From NCBI GenBank assembly GCA_964405735.1, contig CAYOPD010000096.1, positions 1-15,703 on the forward strand: DNA of 15,703 nucleotides. The letters are read 5' to 3'. Both the position numbers and the translations under genes were made by a program. Within the stretch, counting starts at the first letter, position 1. The number at the start of each line of letters is the position of its first letter. Origin of the DNA: JADJLQ01 sp964405735 (lineage in GTDB: Bacteria > Bacteroidota > Bacteroidia > Chitinophagales > Saprospiraceae). Positions 7,001 to 13,775 of this stretch are shown piece by piece. The notes under the pieces are model-generated. The model saw nothing but the letters and a program-made list of their open reading frames with translations, was not told the origin of the DNA and made no database searches.

Positions 7001-9026
7001 CCTTCCGGGGCAGGGTCCGGGATGGAACCAGTCCCATGCTTACCAGTTCGGGCAGAACCCCCGGAATCAGTCAATTTTTTTTGATACCCTGCATCACCGG
7101 TGGGAGTTCAGACCTGAAGACCTCAGCTTTGTGGCTTCAAGTATAAACCATGCCCTGGATGCGGCGGAGTACTCAAAAGTGCTTATTAATGGAATCAGGT
7201 ACACCCGGAACAATAGAAATTTTCAGTCTGAATTCATCATTACCATCTGGGACCCCAAGTCGGGCCTGGTGAGAAACCCTGTTGGCGGACGGGATGGCGC
7301 CATCAATGTCTTTACTACCCCCGCACCTGGATATTATTTTCCAATGGAAAAAAACACGCCTGAAGAAAGGAACAATTTGATCCGGTTTCTGGAAACCGGA
7401 ATTCAGGAAGGCCAATATGTGATCGTGATGAATCATATAGAACCCGGGGCGAGTTATTTTCCTGAATTTTGGGCCCTGGATTCTACGGTTCTTGGTAAAA
7501 ACCTGTTCCAGGCATTTGAAGCCAACGGGGCGAGCCTGATACGTCGCCTCGCTGCGGAATTGTATTCATATCCATATGTCTTTGTATTCAGAAAAGGGCA
7601 TGAAGTCATCGATGAGGTCGTTTCGACTGATGGCTTGCAAGCGAGATCCTCCTTTACCTTCCCGCAAACAAGCTCTTACGGGACCTTCCAATCCCAACTG
7701 GCAGGGCCGGCCATCCAATGGCAAAAATTTGAATGGTCTGTCAACGACAATAGGATGGATCCTGAAAATACGATGGTGGTTTTGGGGATAAAGAATCAGG
7801 AATTGGATACCCTGATCAAAAGCTCGACAAGTCCAGTTGATCTTACCGGAATCGATCCGAACAGCTATCCACAATTAAAATTTGAATGGCAGGCTTCGGA
7901 TAGTGCCAAATCCGGGTCGATTAATCTGGAATACTGGCGGGTCTTTTACACCGGGTTGGCCGATCTGGCTGTGAACAGCAATGAAGGCTTTGAGTTTTAC
8001 AAAGATACCATTGACCGGGGAGAGGATGTGAGGATCCGGTTTTTACTGGAAAATAACGGTGATTCTGCCACCGATTCCATACGCGTGACGTTTTCGCTCA
8101 CCGATCCGCAAAACATCACGACCAGGGACACGTTTTGGACCGCGCCGCTGGTCCCGCTTCAGAAGCAGAGTGTTTCCCATTCCTTTTCCACAGACCAAAG
8201 ATCGGAAAGGCAAACCCTGGTGATAGAAGCAAGGTCCAAAAACAATTTGCCGGAAATAACCCTGCTCAACAATACAGGAAGCATTTCCTTTTATGTCGTG
8301 GATGACCTGGTGCCCCCCACGGTATCGGTCTTGTTTGACGGCAGGCAGATCATGAACAATGAAATCGTCTCCCGTCATCCTTTTATACAGATCGATCTGA
8401 GCGACAATAAACGTTTCTCTCCGGATGATACTGCCCAGATTATACTCAGCCTGAAATATCCCGGGACGGACCGGTTTGAACGGATCCCAGCACAGGACTT
8501 CATCCTAACGGTTTCAGGCAACCAGGCTTCCTTGAGTTATCGGCCGGGTTTTGTAAAAACAGGCAGCTATACCCTGAGGGTGCAGGCCAGGGACCGGTCC
8601 GGTAATGATGCCGGCCAGGTGCCTTATGAAATAGATTTTAAAGTGATTACCGAAAACACCGTATCGGCGGTATTGCCCTATCCCAACCCATTCAGTACAC
8701 AATGCCGATTTGCCTATACGCTGACCGGTGAAAAGCCCGCTGTATTCAAAATCCAGGTATTGACCGTCAATGGCCGAGTAGTCCGGGAATTGACCGAAAT
8801 CGATCTGGGGCCCTTGAGAGAAGGCACCCACCTGACGGACCGCGCCTGGGACGGATACGACGAATACGGAAATAAACTGGCCAACGGTACCTACTTGTAC
8901 CGGGTGGTAATGAAAGACCATCAGGGAAAATCTTATTCCTCGTTTGAAGACTTCGAGGATGCCGGCGGGCAGGACGCCCGGCGGTTTTTTACCAAAGGAA
9001 TTGGCAAACTGGTCATATTAAGATGA
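4068..9026 (+). CDS. C25-family cysteine peptidase, PorU2-like type IX secretion sortase homologue
   Basis: A 1652-residue secreted protein. Residues 1-25 form a signal peptide (cleavage probably after SKA25); the start could also be ATG at 4092, which leaves a tighter leader. After a beta-rich N-terminal region comes the gingipain-like caspase fold, with H624 in YLGHGA and C654 in LGCLTG as the His-Cys dyad, 30 residues apart as expected. Beta-sandwich modules follow: CARDB-like regions from about 760 and 1298, an Ig-like region from about 1418, then a FlgD/T9SS-type C-terminal domain from YPNPF (1538-1542) through GTYLYRV to the basic tail GKLVILR. Canonical PorU is nearer 1100-1300 residues; the length and tail fit the form called PorU2. 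The family role is to process T9SS cargo at the cell surface; for PorU2 this is putative. No porV or other T9SS gene is adjacent. It is flanked by glycosyltransferase genes on both sides. Confidence 0.85.
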   Translation: MNTAEIYRMIRWACIFLFLPVLSKAQMVQGGDTLYGPEWIRYDQTYYKFYISKDSLYQIRHADLVQAGLPVSQISGAQWQVWRMGREVPLFVSNAGTWSAGDFIQFWGTKNTSELDAYLFADPASEMLNPEFSLYTDSMPYFLTWVNPGTSTRRVMVRPSNTGLQPQDHVWVERLYEFHHMPFDQKYDSENTVAYSTYDACEGFGNGETSIYHQMLKATFPYEGNINGKLQIRLATNGRQHNLRISINNAVRLIDSFQGFQLKDYELEISNQALSGNISLKIEGLATDLDHFVLSRIKFSYAKQAGSPLTEGETLQATGSPFLSRIQQALPEAILIHPDSTSWIQAVTLNNQAYMEIPLVTDPQDVYISQAGKAASISQLDKIVLDPLLHDPNSDYIIINHKSLQAGTLEYADYRQSAAGGGFKVRIVDVEQIYDQFAYGVPRHVIGLRNFGQYIAKSWAAPKYLFLMGRALNYRDLRVNNNIHQYGHLHLVPTFGYPGSDNLIFASRNSSVPVLPFGRLAATKNEQVITYLNKVKEYEGRLKNPSSDEDLFWRKKVLHMAGGSPQERLDSYLAEMKDKMENNSFHALVTTVTKTSSDPVQGGLSEIVKNAVNLGVALKVYLGHGATSATEIGLDDPALFDNAGKYPLSFSLGCLTGNMHTTGFSLSESFVLSPKGTIGYIASAGFGYPHALSNYGNEFYNLMGNGLYTGSIGNLHRESLLKLDRFRDFPSYSLNQQLSFHGDPAVQLNYYSSPDFTLDYSSFKFEPANVQSDQDSLRFSADVWNIGKYTSLPLKIKVEHGLPDGGKLEYLFSIQLVKTFETVHFSLPMPQNSVGINSLRLILDPGNEFQELPDPYAENNNRLRDHAGNTGISFPVYNNEARPVHPKNFAIIGDADLVLKAYSSNAFSPEADYYFEIDTTPLFSSSIKRGATVHQRGGMIHWSPGLNLAPNTVYYWRVAADTAGTNRPLIWNESSFVYLPGQGPGWNQSHAYQFGQNPRNQSIFFDTLHHRWEFRPEDLSFVASSINHALDAAEYSKVLINGIRYTRNNRNFQSEFIITIWDPKSGLVRNPVGGRDGAINVFTTPAPGYYFPMEKNTPEERNNLIRFLETGIQEGQYVIVMNHIEPGASYFPEFWALDSTVLGKNLFQAFEANGASLIRRLAAELYSYPYVFVFRKGHEVIDEVVSTDGLQARSSFTFPQTSSYGTFQSQLAGPAIQWQKFEWSVNDNRMDPENTMVVLGIKNQELDTLIKSSTSPVDLTGIDPNSYPQLKFEWQASDSAKSGSINLEYWRVFYTGLADLAVNSNEGFEFYKDTIDRGEDVRIRFLLENNGDSATDSIRVTFSLTDPQNITTRDTFWTAPLVPLQKQSVSHSFSTDQRSERQTLVIEARSKNNLPEITLLNNTGSISFYVVDDLVPPTVSVLFDGRQIMNNEIVSRHPFIQIDLSDNKRFSPDDTAQIILSLKYPGTDRFERIPAQDFILTVSGNQASLSYRPGFVKTGSYTLRVQARDRSGNDAGQVPYEIDFKVITENTVSAVLPYPNPFSTQCRFAYTLTGEKPAVFKIQVLTVNGRVVRELTEIDLGPLREGTHLTDRAWDGYDEYGNKLANGTYLYRVVMKDHQGKSYSSFEDFEDAGGQDARRFFTKGIGKLVILR
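8961..8990 (+). terminator. Terminator-like hairpin with T6 tract inside the end of the peptidase gene
   Basis: A GC-rich stem (CGGGC at 8966-8970 against GCCCG at 8976-8980, loop AGGAC, extendable with small bulges) is followed by GCGG and then six T residues at 8985-8990. It lies inside the coding sequence, 36 bases before the stop codon, where it encodes GGQDARRFF. The opposite strand lacks a matching T tract, so it could only act on plus-strand transcripts. Translation would normally melt it, so a real role is unproven. Confidence 0.3.
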
Positions 9027-9027
9027 C

Positions 9028-10218
9028 TCAATGATTAATATGGATGACCTGGTCATATACTTCCAGGTAGGCATCTGCAATTTTTTCTGAAGCATAACGG
9101 GCATAACAATCAGCCTGTATTTTAATTCGGTCGAATTCACGGCGGTGCCTCATCATCCATTCCATGCCTTCAGCCAGTTTATCCGGATCATTTTTATCCA
9201 CCACTAATCCATTGTCCGCGGTAATCAATTCTTCCACCGCACCACATCGGGTGGAAAGTACCGGGATCCCGCAGGCATGGGCCTCAATAACGGTGATTCC
9301 AAAAGTTTCAAGTTCACTGCATACCATCAGGCAGCCGGAACCGGATATCAATTCCTGTTTTGTTGCCTGGTCATCCACCAGGCCATGCCATTGCACAAAA
9401 GCATTAAGGCCCATTTCCTCACTCATTTTCATGTATTCATTTTTCAAGGAACCGTCTCCAGCAATCTGGATGGTAAAGTCAGCGGTTTTTCTTAGCAAAC
9501 GCTCAGTTGCCTTTAGCAATAAATCAATCCGCTTCCTGCGATCATTCATCAGCGCTATCAATAAAAAGGAAAAGGGCTTAACGGGCTCCTTCAATGGAAG
9601 AAGGCGCCATGGAATAAAGTTTGGGATAACCTTTACATGACCGATCCCGTATTTTTTAAATTCGAGTGCCAGGTGGGCACTTACCGGTATCAGGGCTGAA
9701 GCAGCTTTTAATTGACGGCAGAAGATCTCTTTATCATATCCGTAAGATTCAAATCGCCGGTCCGGAAACTTTGATGAATGCTCTGTAAGGATAAAAGGCA
9801 CTGAAAGCCGTTTAGACAATTCGAATCCAACCGGCAGGGAAGGAAAAGACACATGCACATGAAAGAGGTCTGGCAGTTTTTTTAAATTTTTTATCAGGGC
9901 CATATGTTTGCGTGTCAAGGCATGGATGAAATGGATTCCCGTCATGGGGTTGAACCCGATGGTCTTACTCAATTCATGGATTTCAATACCAGGAGTGGCC
10001 AGGGGAATAACCGGCCTTTCATCCTGAAAATAATCCGTCACGCTTTTCACAGGATGAAGGGGGGAAAACCATTTTAAACGATGGACATGCAGACCGACCG
10101 AATGTTGATGCCCGGGAGCCCTGTTTTGTATTGCTCCAATTAGATCAGAAATGAATAAGGCGCTGGTGGGATGACGGTTTGTAGGCCACCAGGAAGGAAT
10201 ATGATAGATGTGCGCCAT
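9028..10218 (-). CDS. Family 4 glycosyltransferase (GT-B fold)
   Basis: A 396-residue soluble GT-B enzyme beginning at ATG 10218. The N-terminal half opens with IYHIPSWWP and has HVHVSFPSLPVG (about 120-131) and TEHSSKF (145-151), typical acceptor-side features. The C-terminal donor domain shows IAGDGSL (252-258) and ETFGITVIEAHACG with E304 and E312, the E-x7-E motif of GT4 retaining transferases. It probably adds a hexose from a nucleotide sugar to a growing surface glycan at the cytoplasmic face; GDP-mannose is a plausible donor given the guanylyltransferase in the same run. It is the last gene of the minus-strand operon: its start is 1 bp from the FkbM stop, and its stop is 1 bp from the stop of the opposing peptidase gene. 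Its N-terminal half and TEHSSK motif are shared with the gene at 13776-14885. Confidence 0.9.
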   Translation of the reverse strand: MAHIYHIPSWWPTNRHPTSALFISDLIGAIQNRAPGHQHSVGLHVHRLKWFSPLHPVKSVTDYFQDERPVIPLATPGIEIHELSKTIGFNPMTGIHFIHALTRKHMALIKNLKKLPDLFHVHVSFPSLPVGFELSKRLSVPFILTEHSSKFPDRRFESYGYDKEIFCRQLKAASALIPVSAHLALEFKKYGIGHVKVIPNFIPWRLLPLKEPVKPFSFLLIALMNDRRKRIDLLLKATERLLRKTADFTIQIAGDGSLKNEYMKMSEEMGLNAFVQWHGLVDDQATKQELISGSGCLMVCSELETFGITVIEAHACGIPVLSTRCGAVEELITADNGLVVDKNDPDKLAEGMEWMMRHRREFDRIKIQADCYARYASEKIADAYLEVYDQVIHINH

Positions 10219-10219
10219 T

Positions 10220-11128
10220 TCAGGCCAAATCGCCGGTTGAACAAATCAAATTATACGCTGCCCCGTTTGGAACGGAAAACCATGGCGATTTGATCAATCG
10301 CCCTCTTTTACCTACGCGGTAAAAACAACGATAACCCAGCCGTTTTAACATCTCCTGCAATTGCAGCAACGAAGAATTATAACGACCCAGAGCCTGTTCA
10401 TTGATCTCGATCATTAAATTCGGTTGAAATTCTTCCAGCGATTTCAATCCACCTTCCAAGGCTAAAAACTCCATTCCTTCTACGTCCATTTTTATCCAAT
10501 CCAGTTTGCGGATATTTTCGGACACTACCCAGGCATCCAGGGCCACCACCCTGACCCTGTTTTCTTTTCCCTGGCCGGTTGATTGCAGGTCCAGCTGAAT
10601 GTTACCGTAATTGAGCCTCTTTTCCATCAACGGACCGGGCTTTTCTGCTAAAGCGACTTCCCCGGGGACTGCACCAAGGGCCAGATTGAGCAAATGGATA
10701 GTAGACAGTTGAGGATTTATTTCAACATTATACTTGAGCCGTTCGAACATTCCGGATGGTTCAAAGGCATAGACCCGGCCGGCGGGAGCCATCTTTGCGA
10801 AAAGCAGGCTCCAGGTTCCGATGTGGGCACCTACATCCAGAATCACCGAATCCGGTTTTATCAATTTCTTCAGAGCCCATACCTCCAGGGTCTCATAATA
10901 CCCGGTAAAAAAAATATAGCTCCCGATATGTTCTACGGGATTTACCGTAATGGTCAGGGTCCGGTCATAACCATCGATTTGTTTCCATTCGGATGGCAGC
11001 CCTTTTTTGAATGGATTTAATAAAATATTGAGGAAATATCCGAGATGCCTTAAGGAATAGGTATAAACTGCATTTCGTGCACAATATGCCATAAAATCAA
11101 TGATTCCATATTTAAACCTGGCAGTCAA
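10220..11128 (-). CDS. FkbM-family SAM-dependent methyltransferase
   Basis: Up to 302 residues with a class I methyltransferase core: motif I ILDVGAHIGTWSLLFAK (96-112), AFEPS (121-125) as the acidic SAM-binding strand end, and WIKMDVEGME (211-220), the FkbM-type signature. Members usually O-methylate a hydroxyl on a sugar or small molecule; in an operon of glycosyltransferases a sugar O-methylation, sometimes a chain cap, is the best guess. The longest frame opens with TTG at 11128; an ATG at 11092 would give 290 residues and keeps the whole catalytic core, so the start is uncertain. Neither start has a convincing ribosome binding site. It follows the upstream glycosyltransferase by 30 bp and precedes the next by 1 bp, so translational coupling to the latter is likely. 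Confidence 0.88.
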   Translation of the reverse strand: MTARFKYGIIDFMAYCARNAVYTYSLRHLGYFLNILLNPFKKGLPSEWKQIDGYDRTLTITVNPVEHIGSYIFFTGYYETLEVWALKKLIKPDSVILDVGAHIGTWSLLFAKMAPAGRVYAFEPSGMFERLKYNVEINPQLSTIHLLNLALGAVPGEVALAEKPGPLMEKRLNYGNIQLDLQSTGQGKENRVRVVALDAWVVSENIRKLDWIKMDVEGMEFLALEGGLKSLEEFQPNLMIEINEQALGRYNSSLLQLQEMLKRLGYRCFYRVGKRGRLIKSPWFSVPNGAAYNLICSTGDLA

Positions 11129-11158
11129 AAGTAAAGATCAACTTTCTCTCGCCCGATA

Positions 11159-12448
11159 TCAAGGTCTTTTGGGCAGTTCCTTCAAAACCTGCTTCAGTCC
11201 CAGAATTAAAATCCCGTTTTGCCCTTGACGGGAATACTTTTTTATTTTTTCCTCATGGATCTCCCGGCAAAAAAGCTCACCCTGCTTCCAGGCCTCATAC
11301 CAATATGCAAGCTGAGTGGCGCCCTCTGCAGCCTTGCTGCAGGAAACGCCGCAATCTGCATCCCTGATCAGTTCATCCAGGCCATTCTCATCAGAGGGCA
11401 CTATCAGCACGTGTGATCCCGACCGGATGTAATCATATATTTTCGTGCTCATCACCTGCCGGTAACCCGCCCAGCCATGATACATCAGGACTTCTGAACC
11501 GGCCATCAAGGCAAGTGCTTTTTCAGATGGCCATGGTTTTTCTTCGATTTCAACTTCCGGAAAGGGTAAGGCTTTACGGATTTTCCCGACAACCTCCGGA
11601 TGACCGGGCGCAATGAACCTTATCCTTACCCCTGGCCTTTTAAGCTGAAGGAAACGCTGAATGGCTTCCAGGAAAATATTTAAAAAAGGCCTTTCATAAA
11701 GTGTGCCTACAATTGAAATGGTAAAGTGGTTCAGGTCTTTCACAGGCTTTGTATTATTCCAGGCATCTCCGTCATATCCATTGGAAACGATCAGCCTTTT
11801 TGAATGTGGCACTTTTAATACCTCCAACATGTGTGCGTTCAGGCTTATTATTCTATCGGCTCGCCGGATCGTTTGACGCATATGCCATTCTTCAAGACGG
11901 ATTTTAATTTTTTTATTCCAGTCCAGGCCGTTGAAATCCTGATACATCTCATGATAATAAAGATCCCTGAAATCGACGACAAAGGGTATTTCTCTTTTTG
12001 CAGCCAGTCGGGCCACCAGCCTGACCAGGTTGGTGGGACCGGATTCCACCAGCAGGATATCAGGTTTTTTAAATTTTAAAACCAGCGGAAGGTATTTTTT
12101 AAAATAAAAATTATACGATTCCTGACAACTCCGGCCCAGAAGCAATTGAATCAAATAGATCGCCTTCCACCATCCGGTTCGCCTCAAAAATGCGTAATCA
12201 TAATAGGCAAACCAGGTATTTATAAACGGGGTCCGGTAAACCAATACCCCTTCCTCCCTGCTCATGGAAAAAGGTGTTTTTAAAGGTTGGCGATAATCTT
12301 CCGCGCTGCCTTCCTCTCCGGTAAAATGCCTGGTCAGGACTTGAACCTCCCAGCCCTCTTTCACCATGGCTTTTGCAAAATGCCAGGGCCTTAAACCATT
12401 GACGCTGAGAGCAGGAGGGTATGTGAAAGTGACAATCAGAACAGTCAA
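11159..12448 (-). CDS. GT-B glycosyltransferase, family 4-like (DFRD subgroup)
   Basis: A 429-residue protein. It opens with TVLIVTFTYPPALSVNGLRP, the first strand and glycine-containing loop of a GT-B fold, so the start must be the TTG at 12448; a TAA lies a few codons upstream in frame and there is no ATG alternative. Other landmarks are FVVDFRDLY (156-164), SNGYDGD (222-228), SIVGTLYERP (245-254) and STKIYDYIRSG (334-344). The last takes the place of the donor-site E-x7-E region but lacks its usual first Glu, as in WbuB/WcaI-type relatives. It likely transfers a sugar to a lipid-linked or surface glycan. The upstream gene's stop is 45 bp away with a heptamer repeat between; FkbM follows after 30 bp. 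Donor and acceptor cannot be assigned. Confidence 0.85.
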   Translation of the reverse strand: MTVLIVTFTYPPALSVNGLRPWHFAKAMVKEGWEVQVLTRHFTGEEGSAEDYRQPLKTPFSMSREEGVLVYRTPFINTWFAYYDYAFLRRTGWWKAIYLIQLLLGRSCQESYNFYFKKYLPLVLKFKKPDILLVESGPTNLVRLVARLAAKREIPFVVDFRDLYYHEMYQDFNGLDWNKKIKIRLEEWHMRQTIRRADRIISLNAHMLEVLKVPHSKRLIVSNGYDGDAWNNTKPVKDLNHFTISIVGTLYERPFLNIFLEAIQRFLQLKRPGVRIRFIAPGHPEVVGKIRKALPFPEVEIEEKPWPSEKALALMAGSEVLMYHGWAGYRQVMSTKIYDYIRSGSHVLIVPSDENGLDELIRDADCGVSCSKAAEGATQLAYWYEAWKQGELFCREIHEEKIKKYSRQGQNGILILGLKQVLKELPKRP

Positions 12449-12469
12449 AGGAGAATTAAGGGAATTAAA

Positions 12470-12497
12470 GAATTAAGAATTAAGAATTAAGAATTAA
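12470..12497. repeat. Heptanucleotide tandem repeat GAATTAA, four perfect copies
   Basis: Four exact head-to-tail copies of GAATTAA fill 12470-12497, preceded at 12453-12469 by two more copies whose spacing is off by one or two bases. It lies between two glycosyltransferase genes. The TAA stop of the upstream one (12494-12496) is inside the array, so only 45 bp separate that stop from the next TTG start. The array is too short and unspaced to be a CRISPR. Confidence 0.9.
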
Positions 12498-13765
12498 GAA
12501 ATTGATTTCACGTTGCCCAGCGGTTCTTCCATAACCATTATCTGATTCGACCAGTCGTAGGAATCAAGGATATTCTGAGGGATTTCCTCCACGCTGCCAT
12601 TTTCGCGCCACGAGTTGAAATGATGGAGGATAAATTGCCGGATCCTGGTCTTTTCTTCATCCCGGTTGTAAGCGAGCAGGCTATTGGGTAATTTATCGTA
12701 TATGCCTTCAAGTTCTTCGTCCCGTTCCCCTGAAATCAGGCAGAGGATGGGTTTACGGGCCATCACATATTCATTGAATTTACCGCAAATAATTCCCTTC
12801 ACCTCCGGTGTGGCCCAGGTCAAAACCAGGTTGATCTGGGCCTGGGTTTGATTGTCCCAGGCCTGTTGTATCGCCAACTGATGGTTGGTCTTGCTCCAGG
12901 GGAGAAGGCCATACCGTTTCATCCAGTTTTTCCAGAATAAGGCATGCAGGCCTGAATATTGGATCACCAAATGATCTGAAAATTGGTCTTCGGATGCACA
13001 CAGGTCCTTTAATACTCGGAATAGTGCGCCTGCATGCTGCATTTCAGTATAGATCATACCGGTATAATTTATTACAAAGTGGTTCCTTTTCGGATCGGAC
13101 TTAGCCACCGGCCTGTCCTTACCAGGGAGGCCATTATACAGGGTAGTGACCTTGTGGCCGTACAGGTCCTCCCAAAAAGCGCCGACTCCCCGGGTGACTG
13201 CCGTGATATAATTCATTTCCCGAATGAGGTCGCGTATCCATTTCTGCTGATAATTCCGGTTTGTTTTGTCCAGCCATAGGATATCCCTGAAGTCTCCGAT
13301 CCAGACAAGGCCGGGATGGTTTTGTTTCAGGGAGCGGGCAATAAAATGATCCGCCATGGGGCGATAAGAAGAATAGAGGTGGGTGATCCCATATCTATCG
13401 ATAAGCTCATTCCCTGTCTTTTTAGCTTTAAGAAGATAGAAGCCACCACCCTCTGCAAGCCACTTGTTGAATGGAAATCTCAATAACAAATTATGTCCCC
13501 ATTTAATCCAGTTTCCCGGCCGGATTACCATGGAAGTCACTCCGTTCTGAACGCCAAAAAAAATCAATATCCGACGGTAGTCCCAGGCAAGCACGGGATG
13601 CAACCTAATCTGGCCGGGGAGCATGAGGTCGGGCGCCGGGCGGCTCAAAACATGTACTTCATGCCCTGCCTCTGCCAGAGCCTTGCTGATATAATAATTT
13701 CGGGTGGCCGTCAGGGTCTGCGGATGATAATAATAGGATATGAATAATATTTTTGTTTTTATCAC
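12494..13765 (-). CDS. GT-B glycosyltransferase, family 4-like (DFRD subgroup)
   Basis: A 423-residue protein opening with KTKILFISYYYHPQTLTATR, a GT-B first strand. The start is GTG at 13765: a TAG lies three codons upstream in frame and no ATG lies near. WIGDFRDILW (155-164), VTTLYNGLPG (206-215), VINYTGMIY (231-239) and GKFNEYVMARKPIL (328-341) match the layout of its downstream neighbour, so the two are probably old duplicates. No intact E-x7-E motif is seen. It would act in the cytoplasm on the same glycan as its neighbours; substrate unknown. It begins 10 bp after the stop of the preceding glycosyltransferase, with AGAAG in the gap as a possible weak ribosome binding site. Its stop codon falls in the heptamer repeat, so repeat-number change would not alter the protein before residue 423 but would change the spacing to the next gene. 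Confidence 0.85.
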   Translation of the reverse strand: MIKTKILFISYYYHPQTLTATRNYYISKALAEAGHEVHVLSRPAPDLMLPGQIRLHPVLAWDYRRILIFFGVQNGVTSMVIRPGNWIKWGHNLLLRFPFNKWLAEGGGFYLLKAKKTGNELIDRYGITHLYSSYRPMADHFIARSLKQNHPGLVWIGDFRDILWLDKTNRNYQQKWIRDLIREMNYITAVTRGVGAFWEDLYGHKVTTLYNGLPGKDRPVAKSDPKRNHFVINYTGMIYTEMQHAGALFRVLKDLCASEDQFSDHLVIQYSGLHALFWKNWMKRYGLLPWSKTNHQLAIQQAWDNQTQAQINLVLTWATPEVKGIICGKFNEYVMARKPILCLISGERDEELEGIYDKLPNSLLAYNRDEEKTRIRQFILHHFNSWRENGSVEEIPQNILDSYDWSNQIMVMEEPLGNVKSIS

Positions 13766-13775
13766 CGGCTTCTAT

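Noticed and set aside
12453..12497. Possible CRISPR-like array
   Set aside because: The units are 7 bp with no spacers, so it is a simple tandem repeat.
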